From Maritimibacter harenae (GTDB lineage Bacteria > Pseudomonadota > Alphaproteobacteria > Rhodobacterales > Rhodobacteraceae), in assembly GCF_009882975.1 (NCBI RefSeq), contig NZ_WTUX01000011.1, positions 485,362 to 549,361 on the forward strand: DNA of 64,000 nucleotides. The letters are read 5' to 3'. Position 1 is the first letter of the stretch. Every line of letters starts with the position of its first letter. Of the stretch, positions 57,972 to 64,000 are shown piece by piece. The translations under genes were made by a program, and so were the position numbers. A model generated the notes under the pieces. That model was not told where the DNA came from, searched no databases, and was given only the letters and a program-made list of their open reading frames with translations.

Positions 57972-58349
57972 TCATAGCCAGGTCAGCGTATTGTCCGGGA
58001 CCGTTGTCTCGTCGGGGGTCAACTCCGGAAAAAGGCGATGCCTTAGGCTGGTAAGTTTCAGTAACTCTGCGACACCACGGGCGTTATTGAACTGGACATC
58101 CAAAGCACGAGTGAGCTTTGCCAGATCATCGAGAGTTTGATGGAGGCGATCAAGCTCCTGAAGCATGTGGTAATCCACGACCTGCTGCGGGTTGTCGAGC
58201 TTCTCCAACATCGCCGAGACGACGAGCTGCAAATGTTTGCAGGTCTCTGCAGATGATTGAAGTTCGCCGGACAGCCGCTCGGCCAGATGCTGGCGCGGTG
58301 GCCCCCCGGAATCTTTGGCTTTGGGGCCGTCATTTTGCGGATCGACCAT
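57972..58349 (-). CDS. Small helical chemotaxis-operon protein; candidate CheZ/CheT-like CheY phosphatase
   Basis: 125 aa, not recognised by sequence alone. It is predicted nearly all-helical after residue 20, with a long amphipathic central pair: ETCKHLQLVVSAMLEKL and VVDYHMLQELDRLHQTLDDLAKLTRALD. D67-R-L-H-Q71 fits the D-x-x-x-Q phosphatase motif of CheZ. The C-terminus ends LTWL, hydrophobic like the CheY-binding tail of CheZ. The ATG at 58349 comes one base after the cheY stop, so it is coupled to cheY. I recall that rhizobial CheT, at the same place in che operons, was described as a remote CheZ homologue. Function remains inference. Confidence 0.7.
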   Translation of the reverse strand: MVDPQNDGPKAKDSGGPPRQHLAERLSGELQSSAETCKHLQLVVSAMLEKLDNPQQVVDYHMLQELDRLHQTLDDLAKLTRALDVQFNNARGVAELLKLTSLRHRLFPELTPDETTVPDNTLTWL

Positions 58350-58350
58350 C

Positions 58351-58737
58351 TCAGAGGCGTCCCACGATCGCTTCGATTGCCTTGCGCAGGTCAGCCGGCT
58401 GAAATGGCTTCGCGAGAAAGTTGTTCATACCGAGCTTCTTACCGGTTTCGATGATATTTCTATCAGCTTTGCCCGTTATCAGTAGAAAACCGACCTTGCC
58501 CGTGCGCGCGTTGGAGCGCAGTGCGTGCAAGAGTTGCAGGCCGTTCATCCCGGGCATGTTCATGTCGGATATGACCAGGTGGACTGGCCATTGCGCGAGC
58601 TTGTTCAAGGCAGATTCACCGTCGGCCGCGCTTTCCACCTGCCTGATTCCGAAACCGTCGAGCGCCTGGGTAATGAGCCCGCGACTCGTCGACATATCAT
58701 CCACGACCATGATGCGAAGCTGTTCGCGCAAAGACAT
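58351..58737 (-). CDS. cheY: Chemotaxis response regulator CheY
   Basis: A 128-aa single receiver domain: IMVVDDMSTSRGLI (acidic pair D13/D14), phosphoacceptor D58 in LVISDMNMPGMNG, the switch Thr in LLITGKAD, and Lys in NFLAKPFQPADL. MSTSRG after the acidic pair is the alphaproteobacterial chemotaxis form. It signals to the flagellar motor when phosphorylated by CheA. Its stop is one base from the small helical gene's ATG; cheR ends one base upstream. Confidence 0.92.
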   Translation of the reverse strand: MSLREQLRIMVVDDMSTSRGLITQALDGFGIRQVESAADGESALNKLAQWPVHLVISDMNMPGMNGLQLLHALRSNARTGKVGFLLITGKADRNIIETGKKLGMNNFLAKPFQPADLRKAIEAIVGRL

Positions 58738-58738
58738 G

Positions 58739-59638
58739 TCAGACCGCCTCTTTCAATTCTGAGTTTTCAAGGGCCGTTCGACGATAGGCCGTGACCCCCG
58801 CTTTTTCGAAGTATGGCTCGACCTCGGGGCTAATCCGCTCGCTGTGCCCAAGGAACAGATGGCCGCCGGGCTCCAGGATTTTGGCGAACCTCCTCCAAAG
58901 CCTTGTCTGGGTTGGCTGGTCGAAGTAGATGACGACATTCCGGCAAAAGATCGCGTCGAATTTCCCGCGCATTGGCCAGTCACGCAGCAGGTTGAGGATA
59001 CGAAAGGTTGTCAGGTCGCGAAGCGTATCCGCGATTAGCAGTTGGCCATCTGTTTTTCTGAAATGATCTGCGCGCATTTGAGGTGCGAGGCCGGACAGCA
59101 TGTGTTCGGGGTACTGCCCGGATCGCGCGAAGACGACAACGGCCGGGTCGATGTCCGTGGCAAGGATGCGGCAATCCTTTTGCGACGTCAGTCCGGCTTC
59201 CGCGAGAACCATCGCGATCGAATAGGGCTCTTGTCCATTCGCGCATCCCGCCGACCATATGCGGACCGGATGGCCACGTTCGATCTGTTGCCTGAATGCA
59301 GGAATGAGCGTGGAGCGAAGCAGTTCAAAGTGGTGCGCTTCGCGGAAAAAGTGCGAGACGTTGGTGGTCAGTGCGGAGATGAACCTGGGTATTTCCTCGG
59401 CCCCGTGTGGACCCTCGATGAGCGCGCAATACGCGTCGAAGTCGGCAAGCCCCAGCTGGCGAAGGCGGCGGGCGAGGCGGGTTCGGACCATGTCGGATTT
59501 GGAGGCCCCAATCGCAAGCCCGGCTTCGCGTCGCGCAAGGGCGGTTATGCGACGGAACGCGGCATCCGACAATGTCGGGCCGTGCAGGCCCACCGGTGCT
59601 TTGGCTTCGGGCTTGGGATGTGGCTTCATGTCGATCAC
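58739..59638 (-). CDS. cheR: Chemotaxis methyltransferase CheR
   Basis: A 299-aa SAM-dependent enzyme that methylates receptor glutamates. N-terminal helical domain (LSDAAFRRITALARREAGLAIG, SALTTNVSHFFRE), motif I IWSAGCANGQEPYSIAM, LATDIDPAVVVFARSG and FDAIFCRNVVIYFD. The usual beta-subdomain loop for pentapeptide binding lies around 200-230 and is present in outline. The GTG at 59638 overlaps the cheW stop (GTGA); ATG 59629 is the alternative. The base composition is lower than cheW upstream. Confidence 0.94.
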   Translation of the reverse strand: MIDMKPHPKPEAKAPVGLHGPTLSDAAFRRITALARREAGLAIGASKSDMVRTRLARRLRQLGLADFDAYCALIEGPHGAEEIPRFISALTTNVSHFFREAHHFELLRSTLIPAFRQQIERGHPVRIWSAGCANGQEPYSIAMVLAEAGLTSQKDCRILATDIDPAVVVFARSGQYPEHMLSGLAPQMRADHFRKTDGQLLIADTLRDLTTFRILNLLRDWPMRGKFDAIFCRNVVIYFDQPTQTRLWRRFAKILEPGGHLFLGHSERISPEVEPYFEKAGVTAYRRTALENSELKEAV

Positions 59639-60114
59639 GCGACATCCTCGTCGGCGACGGGGAGGATCGCCCCGAGGTCCAGAAGGCGGATCATGCGGTT
59701 TTCCTTGATCGTCAACGCGGATATGAAACTGCGCTGCTGGTCGGCCGGCAGGTCCGGCGGCGCTTGCAGATCATCCGGCGAGATGGCCAGGATGTCCGAG
59801 ACCGCGTCGACCATCAGACCGACCACCCGCGCGCCGTTCGCCACGACGATGATCACGTTGCGCAGGCCGTTGGTGTCGACGGTGAGGTCCAGGCGCCCGG
59901 CGAGGTCCATGATTGGAAGGACGGTGCCGCGCAGGTTGATGACCCCACGCATGTAGCTGGGGGAATGCGGCAGCGGGGTCGCTTTCGCGCCACCGCGGAT
60001 TTCGCGCACCTGCATGATGTCGATGCAGTAATCCTGGCCGCCGACCAGAAAGGACAGGTATTCCCGCGCAGCTGTATCGCCGGTCCTGTCTTGCGCGGTG
60101 TCCGGGTCGATCAT
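59635..60114 (-). CDS. cheW: Chemotaxis coupling protein CheW
   Basis: A 159-aa adaptor that links receptors to CheA: YLSFLVGGQDYCIDIMQVREIRG, SPSYMRGVINLRGTVLPIMDL and VVGLMVDAVSDIL are CheW signatures. The ATG overlaps the cheA stop (ATGA), and its own stop overlaps the cheR start, a chain of translational coupling. Confidence 0.95.
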   Translation of the reverse strand: MIDPDTAQDRTGDTAAREYLSFLVGGQDYCIDIMQVREIRGGAKATPLPHSPSYMRGVINLRGTVLPIMDLAGRLDLTVDTNGLRNVIIVVANGARVVGLMVDAVSDILAISPDDLQAPPDLPADQQRSFISALTIKENRMIRLLDLGAILPVADEDVA

Positions 60115-62258
60115 GACGAAACTCCAATCTTTTGGGGAGAGACGGGCTTCGCAGGCTGGGTGTGGCCCGAGGCTTGGGCGACAAGGTCGATCGGGTCGAG
60201 GATGAGTGCGATCTGGCCATCGCCCAGTATTGTGGCCGCAGCGATGCCGGGCACGCGCCCATAGGCTTCCTGAAGCCCTTTTATCACCACCTGCCGTTGA
60301 TCCTCGATCGCGTCGACCACCACAGCCGCGGCGAGCCCGTCCTCCTGCCCGATGAGCAGGACGACGCTGCCGGTGTAATCCTGGAGAGGGTGCCGGTAGC
60401 CCAATTCAGCGCCCAGGTCGATGAGCGGCACGAAGGTGTCGCGGATGTTGATGACGTGTGTGTTCGGTCCGAAGGCGCGCAGATCGTCCGGGGTGACCGC
60501 AAGGGTTTCGAAAATCGCATTGAGCGGCACGACCAGCGTTTCGCGCGCGACGCGCACGACCATGCCGTCGAGCACCGCGAGGGTGAGGGGGAGGGAGATC
60601 GAGAAGGTGGTTCCCTGGCCCGGCTCCGACTGGATCGTCACGCGTCCGCCCAAGGCCTGGATCGCATTGCGCACCACGTCCATGCCGACGCCGCGGCCGG
60701 AGAGGTTGGAGATCCTGTCGGCGGTCGAGAAGCCGGGCAGGAAGAGGAGGTTGTCGATCTCGCTGTCGGTGAGCTGGCTGTCGGCCGGTATGAGCTCCTT
60801 CTCGATCGCCTTGGCCAGCACCTTCGGACGGTTGATGCCAGCGCCGTCGTCGGCCACCTCGATCACAACCCGGCCCGAGCGGTGGAGCGCGGTCAGCTGG
60901 ACGGTGCCTTCGCGCGGTTTGCCCGCAGCCTCGCGCGCGTCGCCGGGTTCGAGCCCGTGGTCGACCGCGTTGCGGATCATGTGGGTGAGCGGATCGGCGA
61001 GGCGTTCGATCACCGTCTTGTCGACCTCGGTGTTCTCGCCTTCGGTGCGCAGGCGCACGTCCTTTCCGATCGCGGCAGACGCTTCGCGCACGATGCGCGA
61101 CATGCGCTGGAACAGGGATTTCACCGGCTGGGCGCGGATCATCATCACGCTTTCCTGGATGTCGCGGGTGAGTTGCTGGAATTCCTCGAGCCCCGTGCGC
61201 ACGGGCGAGTTCGGCGGCACGCCGGCCGCATCCACGCTCTGGCTCAGCATCGCCTGGTTGATCACGATTTCACCCACCAGGTTCACGAGCCGGTCGATCC
61301 GGTCGAGGTCCACGCGCACCGTGGCGCGCGGCGTGGCCGCCGCCGGGGCGGGGCGCGGAGAGGGCTCCGGAGACGGCGCGGTTTCAGACGTTGGGCGAAC
61401 CGGCTCCGGTATCGGCTTTTCGGGATCCGGCGTCTCGCCGGACAGTGCAGCCAGATCATCGAGTTCGGCGAGATCGGGGAGATCGGCCGGTGGGGGCGGC
61501 GCGTCATCTGCCCGCATGATGTCGAGGCTGCACAGCCCCTCGACGAAATCGAAGGCATCGGCGATCGCCCCGCGCCCTTCCGGTGTGGTGAGCCGCAGGG
61601 TCCACCCCAGGTGGGCGTGTTCGCAGTCCAGCGCCTCGAGCGGGGGCAGGTCGTTGTCGTGGCAGGTGACCGTCAGGTCGCCCAGATCGCGCAGGGCCCG
61701 GAACAGGAATTGTGGCTCGTTGCCGTTGGCATAGAGCAGCGGGCCCGGCGTGAACGTGATGTCCCAGGTCGGGTCTTCCGTCTCGCCGGGGGCGTCGAGG
61801 TCGAGGTCGAGCGAGAGGGTCGTGACCTCGAAGTCGATCGGGTCGTCCTCGGCAACGTCATCCGCGGGCGTCGCGCCCAGGAGCGTGTCGAGCTCGGCGA
61901 GGATCGGGTCCGTCCTGGTGGGGTCGTGGGGGATGTCGTCGCGCGCTTCACGCACGAGATCGGTCAGGATATCGCTGCAGGTGAAGAAGAGTTTCAGCAC
62001 GTCGGGCGACGCGGACAAGTGCCCGCTGCGCACGAGGTCCAGCGCGGTTTCGAACCGGTGGGCGAAAGCGACCAGCGTGTCGAGCCCGAACGCCCCCGCA
62101 CCGCCCTTGATGGAATGCACAGCGCGGAAGACCACGTTCACGGTCTCGCCGTCGCCCATCTCGTCGTAGAGCGTCTGAAGCCCATCCTGCAATGCCTCCA
62201 GGAGTTCCTCGCATTCCACGAAGAACGAGGCGCGGATTTCGGCCATCGGATCGGACAT
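60111..62258 (-). CDS. cheA: Chemotaxis histidine kinase CheA
   Basis: A 715-aa kinase that phosphorylates CheY and CheB. P1 Hpt with the phosphoacceptor in FRAVHSIKGGAGAFG (His48), a middle region (about 125-290, acidic, with a second P2-like fold TWDITFTPGPLLYA...), P3 dimerisation helices (RVDLDRIDRLVNLVGEIVI), P4 ATPase (IRNAVDHGLEP, EVADDGAGI, LPGFSTADRISNLSGRGVGMDVV) and P5 CheW-like domain. Start is GTG 62261 or ATG 62258; the latter is used. It belongs to a tight operon. Confidence 0.95.
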   Translation of the reverse strand: MSDPMAEIRASFFVECEELLEALQDGLQTLYDEMGDGETVNVVFRAVHSIKGGAGAFGLDTLVAFAHRFETALDLVRSGHLSASPDVLKLFFTCSDILTDLVREARDDIPHDPTRTDPILAELDTLLGATPADDVAEDDPIDFEVTTLSLDLDLDAPGETEDPTWDITFTPGPLLYANGNEPQFLFRALRDLGDLTVTCHDNDLPPLEALDCEHAHLGWTLRLTTPEGRGAIADAFDFVEGLCSLDIMRADDAPPPPADLPDLAELDDLAALSGETPDPEKPIPEPVRPTSETAPSPEPSPRPAPAAATPRATVRVDLDRIDRLVNLVGEIVINQAMLSQSVDAAGVPPNSPVRTGLEEFQQLTRDIQESVMMIRAQPVKSLFQRMSRIVREASAAIGKDVRLRTEGENTEVDKTVIERLADPLTHMIRNAVDHGLEPGDAREAAGKPREGTVQLTALHRSGRVVIEVADDGAGINRPKVLAKAIEKELIPADSQLTDSEIDNLLFLPGFSTADRISNLSGRGVGMDVVRNAIQALGGRVTIQSEPGQGTTFSISLPLTLAVLDGMVVRVARETLVVPLNAIFETLAVTPDDLRAFGPNTHVINIRDTFVPLIDLGAELGYRHPLQDYTGSVVLLIGQEDGLAAAVVVDAIEDQRQVVIKGLQEAYGRVPGIAAATILGDGQIALILDPIDLVAQASGHTQPAKPVSPQKIGVSS

Positions 62259-62262
62259 CACG

Positions 62263-62631
62263 TCACCCCGCCACCATTCTGAGCGCTTTCACGAGGCGGG
62301 CAGGCTCGAACGGTTTCACGATCCATCCCGTGGCGCCGGCGTCGCGTGCGCGCGCCTTCATCTCGGCCGCGCTTTCGGTGGTCAGCACGAGGATCGGGAT
62401 CGCCCGGAATTCCTCCCGCGCGCGGACCCCATCGATGAAGCCGAACCCATCCATGCGGGGCATGTTGATGTCGGTGATGATCGCGTCCGGGGCGGGGATC
62501 TCGTCCAGCAGTTCGAGACCATGAAGCCCGTCCTCCGCCAGGTGCGCGCCGATCCCTTCGGCTGTGAGGGCGAGGCGGACCATGTCGCGCATGGTGCGGC
62601 TGTCGTCGACGGCGAGGACCTGCATCGTCAT
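62263..62631 (-). CDS. Second CheY-like response regulator
   Basis: A 122-aa single-domain receiver: VLAVDDSRTMRDMV (D9/D10), D54 in AIITDINMPRMDG, LVLTTESAAEM and WIVKPFEPARL. DSRTMR and the position before cheA mark the CheY type of alphaproteobacterial che operons. Whether it or the distal CheY drives the motor is not told by sequence; one may act as a phosphate sink. Its ATG overlaps the STAS stop (ATGA), with GGGAGG ahead. Confidence 0.92.
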   Translation of the reverse strand: MTMQVLAVDDSRTMRDMVRLALTAEGIGAHLAEDGLHGLELLDEIPAPDAIITDINMPRMDGFGFIDGVRAREEFRAIPILVLTTESAAEMKARARDAGATGWIVKPFEPARLVKALRMVAG

Positions 62632-62909
62632 GGCTGCGCCTCCCACCGCGTGACGCTGTCCGCGCTGAAGCCCAGGAGGGCGAGCTGATCGGCGAGGTCG
62701 GTGGACACGTTGCTGATGGTGAGGGACCGCCCGGCCACCGCCCAGCTCCGGGCAGCCGCGCGGATGACCTGGAGCGACAGGGCGCCCAGGTGCGTGACCG
62801 CGCCCGCGTCGAGCGTCAGATCCTGGCCCGAGTGCGACAGGATTTCATCCCTGAGCGGGCCCGCCGCGCGCAGGTCGAGCTTCGGTGGCAGGGTGATCGC
62901 ACCGCTCAT
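62628..62909 (-). CDS. STAS-domain protein heading the che operon
   Basis: A 93-aa STAS fold: ITLPPKLDLRAAGPLRDEIL, LTLDAGAVTHLGALSLQVIRAAARSWAVAGRSLTISN and ADQLALLGF. In column with SpoIIAA, where DSSG carries the phosphorylated Ser, it reads GALS, so the site Ser is Leu44; it is unlikely to be a phospho-switch. STAS genes lead many alphaproteobacterial che operons, with no clear role. The ATG overlaps the stop of a 12-codon frame upstream. Confidence 0.87.
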   Translation of the reverse strand: MSGAITLPPKLDLRAAGPLRDEILSHSGQDLTLDAGAVTHLGALSLQVIRAAARSWAVAGRSLTISNVSTDLADQLALLGFSADSVTRWEAQP

Positions 62910-62944
62910 CGCGCGACCATCGCGCCAAGGCGTTCATCCAGCAT
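62906..62944 (-). other. Short upstream ORF (12 codons) before the STAS gene
   Basis: ATG 62944 starts MLDERLGAMVAR and a TGA (62908-62906) overlaps the STAS ATG. GGAAAGGGG lies about nine bases ahead. It could couple translation into the operon or be chance. Confidence 0.35.
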
Positions 62945-62998
62945 GGGCCGTGACCCCTTTCCTCATCCGGTTTCGCGACCGGCATAAGGCAGGGGGCG

Positions 62999-63013
62999 TT
63001 AAGATTGGCTTAC
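62999..63013 (-). promoter_or_regulatory. Near-consensus CtrA site before the che operon
   Basis: On the minus strand GTAA, seven bases, TTAAC (63013-62998), one mismatch from TTAA-N7-TTAAC. It lies about 90 bp before the STAS ATG and overlaps the glk stop. CtrA activates motility and chemotaxis genes in several Rhodobacterales, so this is a plausible operon activator site. Confidence 0.55.
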
Positions 63014-63993
63014 CCGGAGACGGAAATTCGCGCGCCCAGCTTCTGGGCCATGTGGCGCGCGCAGCCGGTCAGCGCGGCATAATCGTCGTCGACCAGCGTG
63101 ACCGAGAAATTCTTCATGAAACCGGCGAAGCGCCCCTTGTCGCGCATGGCGTCGTCGAAGCCCATCTCGATCAGCCAGGGGCTGACCGCGCGGGCCACGC
63201 CGCCGACCAGGAAGACGCCGCCGAAGGGCAGGTGGATCAGCGACAGGTTGCCCGTGACCGTGCCCATGATGCGCACGAAGAAGGCGAGGGCCGCGCGCGC
63301 GGTTTCGTTGCCCGCTTCCACCGCCTCCATAACCTGCGCGGCGGAATATTCGCGGGTCTCCCCGGCGCGCGCGCTCATCCACGTCGCGACATGGGCGAGC
63401 CCGCGGCCCGACAGCACGTCCTCGACCGCGGGAAAACCGTGGGCGGTCTCGAAATCGCGGCACAGCTCCAGCTCCTCGACCGAGCGGATCGGCAGGTTGG
63501 CGTGCCCGGCCTCGGACGGCACCACCAGCCGCCCGGCGGGCGTGTCGTGGACCGGGGCGCAGTTGAAGCCGGTGCCGATCCCGATCACCAGCTTGGAGGC
63601 GTGGCCCTTGGGTGCCGGCCCAGGCACGATGCGGGTGAGGCAGCCTTCCTCGATATGGTCGAGCGCGTGGCCCTGGGCCTGCAGATCGTTGATCACGTCG
63701 ACCACGTCGGTGCCCGTTGCGCGCGCCACGGTGGCCGCGTCGATCGTCCAGTCGAGGTTGGTCATGTCCCCCACGCCGTCGCGCACCGGCCCCGCGAGCG
63801 CCACGCAGGCGCCGGCGCAGCCGGGATGGCCCTGGCCTTCGAGGTAGCGGGTGAGGACGGTCTCGAGCCCCGGGTATTCCGCGTTGCGGAACCGTTCGAT
63901 CGTGTCGGGGATGAGCGTCGTGCCCTCGGCCAGCGCGACGCGGGTGTTGGTGCCGCCGATATCGGCGACGAGGGTCAGGGCGGTCTGGGTCAT
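63010..63993 (-). CDS. glk: Glucokinase
   Basis: A 327-aa ATP-glucose kinase of the bacterial Glk (not ROK) group: TLVADIGGTNTRVAL phosphate-binding loop, ALAGPVRDGVGDMTNLDWTID, VINDLQAQGHAL with the catalytic Asp, LVIGIGTGFN, SEAGHANLPI, and GGVFLVGGVARAV. It supplies glucose-6-phosphate to the Entner-Doudoroff path, whose edd-eda operon is 42 kb away. Only seven bases precede its ATG in the window, so any operator upstream is out of view. Confidence 0.94.
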   Translation of the reverse strand: MTQTALTLVADIGGTNTRVALAEGTTLIPDTIERFRNAEYPGLETVLTRYLEGQGHPGCAGACVALAGPVRDGVGDMTNLDWTIDAATVARATGTDVVDVINDLQAQGHALDHIEEGCLTRIVPGPAPKGHASKLVIGIGTGFNCAPVHDTPAGRLVVPSEAGHANLPIRSVEELELCRDFETAHGFPAVEDVLSGRGLAHVATWMSARAGETREYSAAQVMEAVEAGNETARAALAFFVRIMGTVTGNLSLIHLPFGGVFLVGGVARAVSPWLIEMGFDDAMRDKGRFAGFMKNFSVTLVDDDYAALTGCARHMAQKLGARISVSG

Positions 63994-64000
63994 GGGCGCG

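Overview
The window is a 64 kb, GC-rich, gene-dense stretch of an alphaproteobacterial chromosome, most probably from the Rhodobacterales (Rhodobacter/Roseobacter relatives). The signs are a DksA without a zinc finger, a DUF2852 gene, a CckA hybrid kinase behind a CtrA-type box, a GAAC-N7-GAAC (GTTC-N7-GTTC) SOS box at recA, Entner-Doudoroff genes with a GTTAGCGCTAAC operator, and a 3'-end repeat of a kind common in this order. No rRNA or tRNA gene, insertion sequence, prophage or CRISPR array was seen. Nearly all of it is core genome.

Layout. 1-4.8 kb: 3' part of ispG, a DsbA-type thioredoxin, a class I aminotransferase, an AMIN/amidase_3 cell-wall amidase and a methyltransferase. 4.9-10.9 kb: mrcA (PBP1A) and rne (RNase E) with a long untranslated leader. 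10.9-13.4 kb: ilvBN behind an attenuator with a 15-codon Leu/Val/Ile leader peptide. 13.6-16.2 kb: bpt, RDD, DUF2852 (with twin palindromes upstream) and YbaK-like genes. 16.2-23.7 kb: glnE with a coupled small gene, edd-eda, and an rRNA methyltransferase coupled to a PIN-domain gene. 23.8-29.8 kb: a minus-strand run of M48 protease, DedA, a membrane-anchored protein, VWA protein, small membrane protein, DUF2927 lipoprotein and GNAT, with a MoxR ATPase upstream. 30.2-41.4 kb: dksA, FAD monooxygenase, guaB, rsmB, cckA, recA, alaS and DUF1330, all on the plus strand. 41.5-53 kb: typA, alpha/beta hydrolase, cutA-SMR-YitT, icd, crotonase-like protein, thioesterase, SLAC1-type channel, speD-speE and rplM-rpsI.

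53.1-62.9 kb is a chemotaxis island in two convergent transcripts. The plus-strand one is soluble Cache protein - receptor - cheB - cheD. The minus-strand one is STAS - cheY2 - cheA - cheW - cheR - cheY - small helical protein. Together they encode receptor, kinase, coupling protein, both adaptation enzymes, the deamidase, two response regulators and a candidate CheZ/CheT-like phosphatase. The receptor ends in a CheR-docking-type pentapeptide. glk closes the window; with edd-eda it supplies glucose entry into the Entner-Doudoroff route.

The points most worth following up are: the candidate DxxxQ phosphatase in the che operon; the covarying three-arm 3'-end repeats at 23.75 and 47.1 kb; the twin ATGTGAA-N5-TTCACAT sites before DUF2852; the ilv attenuator; CtrA-type boxes at both cckA and the che operon; the long rne leader; and the lower-GC segment inside the chemotaxis island.
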